Shown here in pieces: positions 55,008 through 63,232 of a stretch of 64,000 nucleotides of DNA. Numbering within the stretch: the first letter of the stretch is position 1; each line of letters starts with the position of its first letter. A program made the translations under genes and the position numbers. The notes below the pieces were generated by a model. It saw nothing but the letters and a program-made list of their open reading frames with translations, did not search any database and was not told the origin of the DNA. The stretch is from Methylobacter psychrophilus (GTDB lineage Bacteria; Pseudomonadota; Gammaproteobacteria; Methylococcales; Methylomonadaceae): assembly GCF_025583945.1 (NCBI RefSeq), contig NZ_JAOEGU010000015.1, positions 1 to 64,000 on the forward strand. The letters run 5' to 3'.

Positions 55008-56389
55008 TTAAGTTTTTGTATGGCCGGTTTAAATAATGCAGGAACATCCGGTTGTTGAAATAACTGATGATCGGCATTGAAAATTTGATGTTGTTGTAAC
55101 CATTGCTCAAACTCGGGCGCGGGTCTAAGCCCCAACACTTGGCGCACGTAAAGTGCATCATGAAATGAAGTCGATTGATAATTAAGCATAATGTCATCCG
55201 CCCCCGGAATACCCATAATAAACGTGCCACCGGCTACGGCAAAAGAAGTCAGTAACATGTCCATATCATCCTGATCGGCTTCGGCATGATTGGTATAGCA
55301 GACATCACAGCCCATCGGCAACCCCATTAACTTACCACAGAAATGATCTTCCAGACCGGCGCGGATAATCTGCTTACCGTTGTAAAGATATTCCGGGCCG
55401 ATAAAACCGACCACCGTATTGACCAACAGCGGTTTAAATTTACGAGCGATGGCATAAGCCCTGACTTCACAGGTTTGCTGATCCAGTCCTTCATGAGCAT
55501 TGGCAGACAGCGCACTGCCCTGTCCGGTTTCAAAATACATGCAATTATCGCCCAACGTTCCTCGTCCCAGTTCCAGTGCAGCACTGTGGGCTTCTTGTAA
55601 TAACTTCAAATTAATGCCAAAGCTGTCATTGGCTTTTTGCGTTCCGGCTATGGACTGAAAAACCAAATCAACCGGCGCACCATGTTCGATGGCTTTTAAA
55701 GTGGTAGTCACATGCGCCAGCACACACGATTGTGTAGGGATTTGATAACGTTCGATCACATCATTCAGCATATGCAGTAAACGCAAGGTTGCTTCAACAT
55801 TATCAGAGGCAGGATTAATCCCAATTACCGCATCGCCGCAACCATACAGCAAGCCATCCAGAAGACTGGCAGCAACACCGGCGGGATTATCGGCAGGATG
55901 ATTGGGCTGTAAACGTGTAGACAAACGATTTTCAAGGCCGATGGTGCCTCGAAAGCGGGTAATCACCCGACATTTTTTAGCAACCAGAATCAAATCCTGG
56001 ATTCGCATAAGCTTGGAAACAGCGGCCACCATTTCCGGCGTCAAACCCGGGGCAATGGCGGTTAAAATATTGGTGGTCGCGTGTTCAGATAATAGCCAGT
56101 TACGAAAATCGCCGACGGTCAGATGACTGACAAGGGCAAATGCAATACTGTCATGCTCGTCAATGATCAGGCGAGTAACCTCATCTTGTTCATAAGGCAC
56201 CAGCGCTTCATTAAGAAACTGTTTTAACGGGACCTCAGCAAGTACCAATTGCGCAGCGACCCGCTCAAGATTATTGTCAGCCGCCACCCCAGCCAAATAA
56301 TCGCCCGAACGAGACGGTGATGCCTTTGCCATTAAATTACGCAATGTTTTAAAATCGTAGGTCAGATTGGCTATGTGTGTTTTATACAT
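55004..56389 (-). CDS. eutB: ethanolamine ammonia-lyase large subunit
   Basis: A 461-residue EutB, full length for the family. It carries the TIM-barrel segments GLENRLSTRLQPNHPADN, DAVIGINPASDN, MYFETGQGSALSANAHEG, GFIGPEYLYNGKQIIRAGLEDHFCGKLMGLPMGCDVCYTNHAEADQDDMD and GIPGADDIMLNYQSTSFHD. The upstream 715-base spacer holds a MITE-like element and a small ORF. A B12 source is required, but no cobalamin gene or B12 riboswitch was recognised nearby. Confidence 0.97.
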   Translation of the reverse strand: MYKTHIANLTYDFKTLRNLMAKASPSRSGDYLAGVAADNNLERVAAQLVLAEVPLKQFLNEALVPYEQDEVTRLIIDEHDSIAFALVSHLTVGDFRNWLLSEHATTNILTAIAPGLTPEMVAAVSKLMRIQDLILVAKKCRVITRFRGTIGLENRLSTRLQPNHPADNPAGVAASLLDGLLYGCGDAVIGINPASDNVEATLRLLHMLNDVIERYQIPTQSCVLAHVTTTLKAIEHGAPVDLVFQSIAGTQKANDSFGINLKLLQEAHSAALELGRGTLGDNCMYFETGQGSALSANAHEGLDQQTCEVRAYAIARKFKPLLVNTVVGFIGPEYLYNGKQIIRAGLEDHFCGKLMGLPMGCDVCYTNHAEADQDDMDMLLTSFAVAGGTFIMGIPGADDIMLNYQSTSFHDALYVRQVLGLRPAPEFEQWLQQHQIFNADHQLFQQPDVPALFKPAIQKLK

Positions 56390-56495
56390 GATTAACTTAT
56401 CCTGAACTATTCGGAATATTCAAGATAGCATGACATTATAAAAATGTTATTACACATGGCTATGGGCGTTAAAGCTATAGCAGAAAGATAGAATG

Positions 56496-56649
56496 GCCAG
56501 GAGGCTGTCCGAGAATAAGAACCGTAGCGAGGGGAAGCTATTTTAGTCATTTAAGGCAAATAGTTGTTCTATTAAACGAAAATGAGCGAAAAACCTGGCC
56601 GAAATAGATTTTCCGCAATAAATTTACTATTCTCGGACAGCCTCCTGGC
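56496..56649. mobile_element. MITE-like element, copy 2 (perfect ends)
   Basis: A 154-base non-coding element with perfect 22-bp terminal inverted repeats: GCCAGGAGGCTGTCCGAGAA plus TA at 56496-56517, complement at 56628-56649. The interior shares TAGTTGTTCTATTAAACGAA and TTTTCCGCAATAAATTTA with the copy at 20324. The ends match each other far better than in copy 1, which suggests a more recent arrival. No clear target duplication was seen. Confidence 0.85.
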
Positions 56650-56714
56650 GGGCTGCACATAACCAACCAGGCATTCGGGTTACGCTGGATAACAATTTAA
56701 TTGACGAAAACAAG

Positions 56715-56891
56715 TTAAGCAAAATAATCCGTAGTGCCAAACCAATCTACAGTATTTTGGCTAACTAGGGCTGGTTCTTCAAAAACCAACTCGTCAAGGA
56801 CATATTCCAGTCCATAAGAATTACCATTATCAAAAGCCTGATTCATAAATGCGACAATGTTACTTTGCGCTTCTACGTTTTGATTAATCAT
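56715..56891 (-). CDS. 58-residue small ORF of unknown function
   Basis: ATG at 56891 is preceded by GGAAGGTACAAG, a fair ribosome site. The frame of 58 codons reads MINQNVEAQSNIVAFMNQAF, ..NGNSYGLEYVLDELV.., ..DWFGTTDYFA and ends TAA. The peptide is acidic, lacks Cys, Lys and Arg, and ends in an aromatic-rich DWFGTTDYFA tail. I do not recognise it. It lies on the same strand as the MHS transporter upstream and eutBC downstream, with the MITE between it and eutB. A RiPP-like precursor or small regulatory protein is possible but unproven. Confidence 0.5.
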   Translation of the reverse strand: MINQNVEAQSNIVAFMNQAFDNGNSYGLEYVLDELVFEEPALVSQNTVDWFGTTDYFA

Positions 56892-57104
56892 CTTGTACCT
56901 TCCTGTTTTACTAACTAATGAGCAGATTTAAACGATATACAGATTAAATATCCAGCCATGAGCAGCGATAAATTCTGTAATTAAGGTCTACAATATGCTT
57001 TGTTAACTGAACAGAAACTGAAGGTAGTTTTATAGAGTGCCGCTTAAAATGCGCTATCTTTATCTTAAATAACAACGGTATTGATACAATACTGCTAATC
57101 CCGA

Positions 57105-58376
57105 TTACACCCAGCGATTATCACGGGTTTCACGCATCAGGTATACGGCAAACAGACTGATTATAGCCGCCAGTGAAACATAGCTGCCAACCCAGGCTAA
57201 ACCGCCTTCGGTAACCAGGCGTTGCGCGATATAAGGTGCAAATGAAGCACCCAGTATGCCACCCAGATTATAGGCCGTTCCGGCACCGGTATAACGCAAA
57301 GCAGGCGGAAATAGTTCCGGCAATAAAGCTCCCATAGGCGCGAAGGTAGCACCCATTAAAAACAACTCCAATGAAAGAAAAGCAGTAATTATTAATGGAG
57401 AGCCACTTTCCAACATGGGTTGTAAAGCAAAACCGGACAAAAATGCAGCGCTACCAGCAACCAGCAAAACAGGACGGCGTCCGAAACGATCACCAGCCCA
57501 TGCCGATAAGGGCGTGGCGGCGGCCATAAACAATACCGCCACACTTAACATACCCAGAAATTGCTGGCGTGGAATGTGTAACGTAGTGGTGCCATAACTC
57601 AGGGAAAACACCGTTGAGATATAAAACAAGGCATAGCACACCACCATCGCCAGTGCGCCTAACACCAAAGGGATAAGATGATGCTTTATTATTTCTTTAA
57701 CAGGTAAAGCTACCCGTTGGTGCTGCTGCAATACGTTGGTAAATACCGGCGTTTCCGCCAAGGCCAGTCGAACATACAAACCGATCATCACCAAAACCGA
57801 GCTGGCAATAAACGGCAGTCGCCAACCCCAGTCTTTAAACTCTTGTTCACTCAAGAAATTAGCAAGCAACAAAAAACTGCCGGTTGCGAAAAGAAACCCG
57901 ACTGGCGGCCCTAATTGCGGAAACATACCGTACCAACCGCGCTTGCCAGTCGGTGCATTCTCGGTTGCCAATAGTGCCGCACCGCCCCATTCTCCGCCCA
58001 AACCAATACCCTGACCAAAACGTAACAAACACAATAACACGGGGGCCCATGCACCAATCGCATCATAGCCAGGTAAAAAGCCTATTAATGTTGTAGAGAT
58101 GCCCATTACCAGCAATGATGCAACCAGCGTTGTTTTGCGCCCTATACGGTCGCCAAAATGCCCGAACAACATCGCACCCAAAGGCCGGGTAAGAAAAGCG
58201 ACCGCAAAGGTAAGAAAGGCACTTAATGCTTGAGTCGTTGGATTACCGCCGGGAAAAAATACCGGCCCAATAACCAATGCCGCCGCCATGCCATAAATAT
58301 AAAAATCATAGAATTCAATGGCAGTTCCAATAAAACTGGCTAAAGCAATACGTGTAACTGAAGTAGTTTTAAACAA
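57105..58376 (-). CDS. MHS-family MFS transporter (metabolite/proton symporter)
   Basis: A 423-residue 12-helix permease. It starts TSVTRIALASFIGTAIEFYDFYIYG. The family loop GHFGDRIGRKTTLVASLLVMGISTTLIGFLP is followed by LLCLLRFGQGIGLGGEWGGAALLATE, all MHS/ShiA-ProP-like. Typical substrates are shikimate, alpha-ketoglutarate, betaines or citrate; none can be chosen here. It borders the element-like region on the right. Confidence 0.9.
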   Translation of the reverse strand: MFKTTSVTRIALASFIGTAIEFYDFYIYGMAAALVIGPVFFPGGNPTTQALSAFLTFAVAFLTRPLGAMLFGHFGDRIGRKTTLVASLLVMGISTTLIGFLPGYDAIGAWAPVLLCLLRFGQGIGLGGEWGGAALLATENAPTGKRGWYGMFPQLGPPVGFLFATGSFLLLANFLSEQEFKDWGWRLPFIASSVLVMIGLYVRLALAETPVFTNVLQQHQRVALPVKEIIKHHLIPLVLGALAMVVCYALFYISTVFSLSYGTTTLHIPRQQFLGMLSVAVLFMAAATPLSAWAGDRFGRRPVLLVAGSAAFLSGFALQPMLESGSPLIITAFLSLELFLMGATFAPMGALLPELFPPALRYTGAGTAYNLGGILGASFAPYIAQRLVTEGGLAWVGSYVSLAAIISLFAVYLMRETRDNRWV

Positions 58377-58794
58377 TTTAAGGCCGGCTTGATATTCTGG
58401 ATTAAATAAGAAATTTAAGCGGTACTATTTCGGTTACCACCTTTCAATTATAGCAATGACTGACTGTATAAAGAATACCTTTAAAAAAACAAAAAAGTGA
58501 CTGTATCACTACATCCTCTTATTTAATTGATTTTGTTTAGTTGTTGTTTTTGCTTGTTTTACCGCTTCGCTTCTCCCTATACAGAAAGTACAGTAGCTTT
58601 TTAATCAATAAGTTAAACTATACAAGGGGTAAATACGGGGTAAAAAGTAAAAAAATTTATGTTTAAAAGTGACTTTACAGATATATAACAGGTTTTTTTT
58701 GTGGCAATGGTTGCCGTCATTTTTTATAGTCATGCCCGCTATAGTATTAAAGTATATCTTTTAAGAGCTTATTATTATTAGTCGGCGTTAAATC
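58377..58794. other. intergenic boundary of the element-like region
   Basis: About 420 AT-rich bases with no ORF. This must contain the junction between normal chromosome (MHS transporter) and the replication module, but I could not recognise a tRNA, integrase or direct-repeat attachment site. Confidence 0.4.
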
Positions 58795-58928
58795 TGTGGA
58801 TAACTGCCTTTAGCCCATATAAGCCAATGATTAAAGGCTGCTATAAAATTTAATCCGCCATTGTGGACAAACTGTGGATAAAAATAGCCCTAAAAAACTG
58901 CCCTCATGTTAGCAACAAGTTATACACA
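58795..58928. promoter_or_regulatory. cluster of DnaA-box-like sites, candidate replication origin
   Basis: TGTGGATAA at 58795-58803 and 58873-58881 (complement of the consensus TTATCCACA), TGTGGACAA at 58862-58870 (one mismatch) and TTATACACA at 58920-58928 (consensus TTATNCACA). Four such sites in 134 bases next to AT-rich DNA suggest an origin of replication or initiator-binding region. SSB, helicase and primase genes lie nearby. Confidence 0.55.
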
Positions 58929-59277
58929 GGCTTACACACCAATATTTCAGGCATAAAAAAAGGCCGGTATCATCCAGCCCTTAAATTAATTTCTTAATCC
59001 ATCAGTCACCAATTGGTGACAAGCAACCATGCATTGTTTTTGGGTTGCGTAAGGGTTGTAAAGTACCCGTTAAGCCAGTGGTGGTAAGCAATAAGGGGTT
59101 GCACTCGCTACCTGTGCGGTTTGCTGTTGGCGTTTCGCGTGTATGGCAAGTTGCATAACGGTTTAGCTGTTGATGATACTGTTGAAAGCATTTATGCCCT
59201 TGGGCATATTTAACTTTGCTTGAATATTTGCCGCAGTAGTAAGCCGACTTATATAGCTTTGTGTATATCCCCATTCC

Positions 59278-59626
59278 TGCTCACCATACCGGCGCAAGGC
59301 TTACCGTTACTGTGTTTCCTTGCTCACCATGCGCTCCATCAGGGTGAATGTCTATCATGCGTCCACAATGCCACTCTAAGCACTGATAATGCTAAATTCA
59401 TGCGTCCACAATGGCGTTTATAACTGCGCCTATTTTCCGTCATCGAATAGGAAATAAAAAGCACGGATATTCAGGTGCTTGAGATTGATAACAGACTTTT
59501 AACGCTGCCGATTTCCGCCCGTATTTACTGCGCCAATATCTGCGCATAAAGTGCCCGTTAAATCCTGCGCCATTATCTGCGTCAACCTTTATGTGTAGTG
59601 GCTTTGAGTGCGCCAAGCTTTGCGCG
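59278..59626. repeat. degenerate repeat pairs at 43-bp spacing
   Basis: Short motifs recur at exactly 43 bases. TGCTCACCAT occurs at 59278 and 59321. CATGCGTCCACAATG occurs at 59356 and 59399. TGCGCC-AATATC/ATTATC/AAGCTT-TGCG occurs at 59529, 59566 (37 bases later) and 59609 (43 bases later). No ORF is supported. The regular step suggests drifted iterons or an eroded tandem array rather than chance. Confidence 0.5.
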
Positions 59627-60333
59627 TACCTTTCAGTGTCCCAATATCACTATAGACCGCTCGCAGTATGGTTTTATGTGCGTACCTGGCGGTGGTGTAT
59701 AAATTACGATAATTATCACTTAACCATTACACATCATGCGCTCGCTGTTTTGGCGACCGTGAAACAGGTGAAGGAGGATTATCCTGCACCTATCTGGCTT
59801 GACACATCCAAACCCCCATTGAAGTATAGGAAAGAAGGTGGCCGATAACCGCTATCCTACTTGGGACAATCTTTGGGACAAGATACCGCCAAGCCCATGC
59901 AATGCCTGTATTCGCTTGGGACACTTTCAAGTGGTTCATTCAGTGGCCCAGATTATCTACTAGCCCATACTGTACGCGTGTTTAAGTGGCTCAACTTTGT
60001 AAACTATTTACCTGTTTTTTGTAAATATTCGCCTGTAAACGATTATGGCTTAACTGTTTGATGGGTAACTGATTTAACGGCTTTATTTTGTACACGAAAG
60101 TAATTAACTAAACATGATATTTTGTTTAGAAATATTACTGAATAATCCAGTCAAGACCACGGCACGACTAGGTATTGATGTTTAGTTTTAGTGTCACGAT
60201 TTAACCGCAATCCAGCACCACGCCTATATTGATCTGACACGCGGTTTTTCTCGACTCCCTTTTCAATAGGATGTTACTTATCTATGCGTTTGCGGTGTAA
60301 CCTTGCGTGTAACTCCTACTTTAATCGGAGTTT
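59627..60333. other. non-coding region with further short direct repeats
   Basis: TTGGGACA occurs at 59861, 59873 and 59916. AAGTGG(T/C)TCA and AGTGGCCC variants follow to about 59990, and GTAAA units (TTTGTAAAC, TTTGTAAATA, CTGTAAACG) to about 60045. Frames in this stretch lack ribosome sites. It looks like origin- or regulator-associated repeat DNA of the adjacent replication module. Confidence 0.4.
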
Positions 60334-61017
60334 TCAGGCTGTTTTGGCTCTGCTTCCGGCTCGGGCACATTGTCGGGTTGCTTCTTCTGGTTCGCTTGCC
60401 AGTATGCTTGGTAATTCTGCATTGATGTATTTCTCATTGTTATTTGATTGGCCGGCTTCACCATGCGCAGAAGTCGGAAGGGGTATTCCTGATCTTAACC
60501 AGTCGGCGCACTGTTTCATTTGCTGGAACTGGTATTCATAACCACTGACTTTATCGGGATGGGTACGTTGTATAAGACTCTTGACCGATAACTTCAATGG
60601 ACTGACCTCGCTTGCCGGTAAGCCCATATCCATTAAGCTACCAAAGAAGTTAACGCCGTGCTTGGCTCGATTAACTTTGCTGAACAAATTATTGCAATCG
60701 GTTATCAGGCTGTTTTTATAAACATCGTTACACAATTGATATTCGATTTCCCAATATGGCAAGTGCCCACTATAGCCCTCGACTTTTACCCTTGTTCCGA
60801 CAATAAGCCCACCATGCCATAATTCCTTTAATGTCCGGTGAATTTGTCGCTTGTTGGGTAATGTCACCATGGATGGGTAAAGTCCATAATTCCATTTATA
60901 GTTGAAAGCGTTTTCCAAGTTGGACCGAATACTACCTGCTCCGTGTGGCGGTTGTCTGCCGTCTATCTCATCGGCCAAGACCTCAAGCATCAATCGCCGG
61001 TTAAATGTCATCTTCAT
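60334..61017 (-). CDS. element protein with helix-turn-helix-like N-terminus and J-domain-like HPDK motif
   Basis: A 227-residue protein. Residues about 1-90 look like a winged-helix replication or regulatory domain (LPNKRQIHRTLKELWHGGLIVGTRV, followed by HLPYWEIEYQL). About residues 140-172 (PLKLSVKSLIQRTHPDKVSG and on to QFQQMKQCADWL) have the helix-HPD-helix form of a DnaJ J-domain with HPDK at 153-156. A J-domain would recruit DnaK, as in plasmid replication where DnaJ/DnaK remodel Rep. Start 61017 follows AGG 7 bases upstream. It is downstream of ssb on the same strand. The tail is low-complexity. Confidence 0.6.
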   Translation of the reverse strand: MKMTFNRRLMLEVLADEIDGRQPPHGAGSIRSNLENAFNYKWNYGLYPSMVTLPNKRQIHRTLKELWHGGLIVGTRVKVEGYSGHLPYWEIEYQLCNDVYKNSLITDCNNLFSKVNRAKHGVNFFGSLMDMGLPASEVSPLKLSVKSLIQRTHPDKVSGYEYQFQQMKQCADWLRSGIPLPTSAHGEAGQSNNNEKYINAELPSILASEPEEATRQCARAGSRAKTA

Positions 61018-61083
61018 TTTATAACCTATCAGCTTTATAACTGTACACAAGCGGTAATGTACAACTAGATTCAGTGATTAACC

Positions 61084-61461
61084 TTAAAAATCTATCGGGT
61101 CATTAAATGGCTTTGAGCTACTGCCCGACTGCACCGGATTGTCTGATACCGGCTTACGCTTCTTAATGTCATAAGGTGATAGTGAATTATTGGCGGTGAT
61201 GTTTAGCCCGTGTTTGGTTTCACCGGTATTTTTATCAATCCATTCAGACGGCTTCAAGCTACCAATGACTGCCAGCGAATCTCCTTTTTGTAATCTGGCG
61301 ATTCGTTCCGCTGTTTCTGCAAATGCAATACCACTAATAATTGTCGGTTGTTCGTCTCCTGTCGATACCGATAAAAGAAATTGGGTGTAATGGTTGCCCG
61401 TTTTGCCGGTTCGTAGTTCAGGCGTTTTTATGAGTTTTCCGGCTATGAGTGCGTCTATCAT
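61084..61461 (-). CDS. ssb: single-stranded DNA-binding protein (element-encoded)
   Basis: A 125-residue SSB-like OB-fold protein. It reads MIDALIAGKLIKTPELRTGKTGNHYTQF, then VIGSLKPSEWIDKNTGETKHGLNITA, and ends DPIDF, close to the SSB acidic tip. The N-terminal wording matches phage/plasmid SSBs rather than the chromosomal one. AGGA precedes the start. It lies between the helicase pseudogene and the J-domain-like gene, within the replication module. Confidence 0.85.
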   Translation of the reverse strand: MIDALIAGKLIKTPELRTGKTGNHYTQFLLSVSTGDEQPTIISGIAFAETAERIARLQKGDSLAVIGSLKPSEWIDKNTGETKHGLNITANNSLSPYDIKKRKPVSDNPVQSGSSSKPFNDPIDF

Positions 61462-61530
61462 TTGATGATTTCCTGTGGTTTTGGGTGGTATTCTGATTTC
61501 AGAAAAACTTTTATTTGAAAAAGGTTATGA

Positions 61531-61744
61531 ATGAAACAGCATAACAGCACTAATCCTCTGTAAGCCCCGCCGTTACTGGGTTTTATCAATGCTGTTTTAG
61601 TGCTGTTATCTATAAATTCGCCTTATAAATTCAGGATTGTTTTTTAAGTTGTGCTGTTTCAAACACCATAACAGCATGATTTTAATGCCCGTAAGCCCAG
61701 TAAATACGGGTTTTTTTTCAGTTAATGCTGTTATTCTGTTTCAT
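61531..61744. repeat. duplicated stem-loop element between ssb and helicase
   Basis: Two related units, 61540-61596 and 61667-61732, share the order CATAACAGCA, GTAAGCCC, GGGTTTT, AATGCTGTT. Each unit's ends are complementary to each other, and ATGAAACAGCATAACAGCA (61531) also pairs with the outer end ATGCTGTTATTCTGTTTCAT (61725-61744). The right end overlaps the last codons of the helicase gene. This could be an iteron pair, a regulator site or a structured RNA. Confidence 0.7.
61688..61718 (+). terminator. plus-strand terminator antisense to the replication genes
   Basis: CCCGTA (61688-61693) pairs with TACGGG (61705-61710), followed by eight T. It faces the plus strand although the flanking genes are on the minus strand. 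It may end a small plus-strand RNA that starts within the duplicated stem-loops. Confidence 0.6.
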
Positions 61745-63232
61745 TTACAACCTTTATCTTAAGATAGTTTTTTTCAAGAAACGAACTGGCCGCCTGTTTG
61801 GTTTTTTCAAAGCCTAAATGTTCCATTCTGCTCACAAAATTATTTCTGCCTAAGGGGTATTTATGGCCGGCTTCTTGGCAGTAAACTTTATATTCCAGGT
61901 AAGCATCAGTAACCGTTTTAAAGTAGATAGAAGCCTTCATAGTCTCCAAAAAATCAGCCTCATACATGGCCACGCTGTCTGATTCTTTGATAAACTTCTG
62001 TTTAAAGGCTTCACACTCGGATGAAATAAAGATATCTCTGTTTTTAATAACCCGCTCCGCACCGTCAATAATCCAGTTCAACACGCCTGCTCGATCATTA
62101 AGAATCTTTTTGTGTAAGTCCCTGTCTTGCTAATCATCTGGAATGGTTTTGTTGAAGGGGATAACCAGCAAGCGCCTGTAAAATCCGTGGGTATGTTCAA
62201 TATTGGCTGAGTCCATCTTGTTGACGTTAAAGATCAACTTGGCATAGTCAGTCATCAGGAACGGTTCCCGATAAGGTAAACGCGCCTCGATAGGCTCACC
62301 ACTTGCCAACGTTTTAAACATACCGGCATCAATCTTGGTTAGGCGTATATCCGTACCATAATTAACAATCACATCCTTAATCATGGCGCGGTGATAACCC
62401 TTGTCATCAGTCAAGGACTCAAGGGAATAATTACTGATATTATCAGCCCCCAGCACACCATTAAGTACCTCAAAGAATACTGACTTACCATTGGCACCGG
62501 TACCAAACAGAAAGAATACTTTTTCCATCTTCAAGCCCTTGATGAATAAATAACCGGTTATCTCCTGCAAGGTGCGCCGCGTATCTTTATCAGGCAAAAC
62601 ATGTTCAGGAACACCGTATTTATGGCGGCGGGGTTGTATGCAAAGTCTAATTGATGGGTTAGAAAATCCCGATAATCAAACGGCTTCATTTTTATACCGG
62701 CATCACTTAACACCAATGAGCCATTTTTAAGATTGATAATGGATTGCTTGGTGTAGTTCTTTTCGACAAAAAAACCGTCTTGGGTAGCCTGTTGAAAGAG
62801 CTTATCGACAAATAGCGCGTCACGACACTCTATTTCGATATAACCCATTTTTACGGCTGCATCTTTAAGCAACTGCTTAACTTCTGAATCTAGCAACACT
62901 ACCCAGAAGGCACCATTGAAGATATAAAAGAAGCCTAAATCATGGATGATATGCCAGTTATTTTTTTTTGCCGTCTTTATCAAAGTATCAACAATCGCAA
63001 CCTTGATATGTTTTTGCGCTGGAGGATTGCCTTTAGTGTCGCTCGTCCAGCCTAAGGACTCGCAAACCTCGGTTAAATCAACTGGCTCAATATTGGCAAG
63101 TAACGCCGCTATTGCTGAATCTTTGGATTGTTGCGGGGTTTTTACTTCGGTGATAACCGCTTTAATCAGCTTGTTAAGCGCTGTTTTTTGCGAGTCATCC
63201 TTAACAGGCAACGCTATTATTTTGCTCATCAT
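61731..63232 (-). pseudogene. D5/P4-type superfamily 3 helicase, broken
   Basis: Three pieces make one protein. The start is at 63232 (SKIIALPVKDDSQKT...), with an N-terminal region to about 62600. A one-base loss near 62605-62615 shifts the frame into the helicase part, LPDKDTRRTLQEITGYLFIK then FLFGTGANGKSVFFEVLNG (Walker A). That part ends FNKTIPDD at an amber codon (62130-62132). The same frame then continues QDRDLHKKILNDRAGVLNWI to the end at 61731. The order matches phage/plasmid P4-family primase-helicases. Its start overlaps the primase stop by 4 bases. Confidence 0.85.

Noticed and set aside
54195-57104. Cobalamin riboswitch controlling eutBC
   Set aside because: No B12-box-like or paired-element pattern was found in the 715 bases upstream of eutB, which hold a MITE-like element and a small ORF.
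58795-58928. Chromosomal oriC
   Set aside because: dnaA, dnaN, gidA, rpmH and similar marker genes are absent, and the neighbours are mobile-element replication genes.
59002-59274. 90-codon minus-strand frame in the element region
   Set aside because: No ribosome site, an odd composition rich in Thr, Tyr and Cys, no family resemblance, and it overlaps the repeat-rich non-coding stretch.
59278-59626. CRISPR array, suggested by regular spacing
   Set aside because: The repeats are short and differ between pairs, there are no constant repeat units and no cas genes are in the window.
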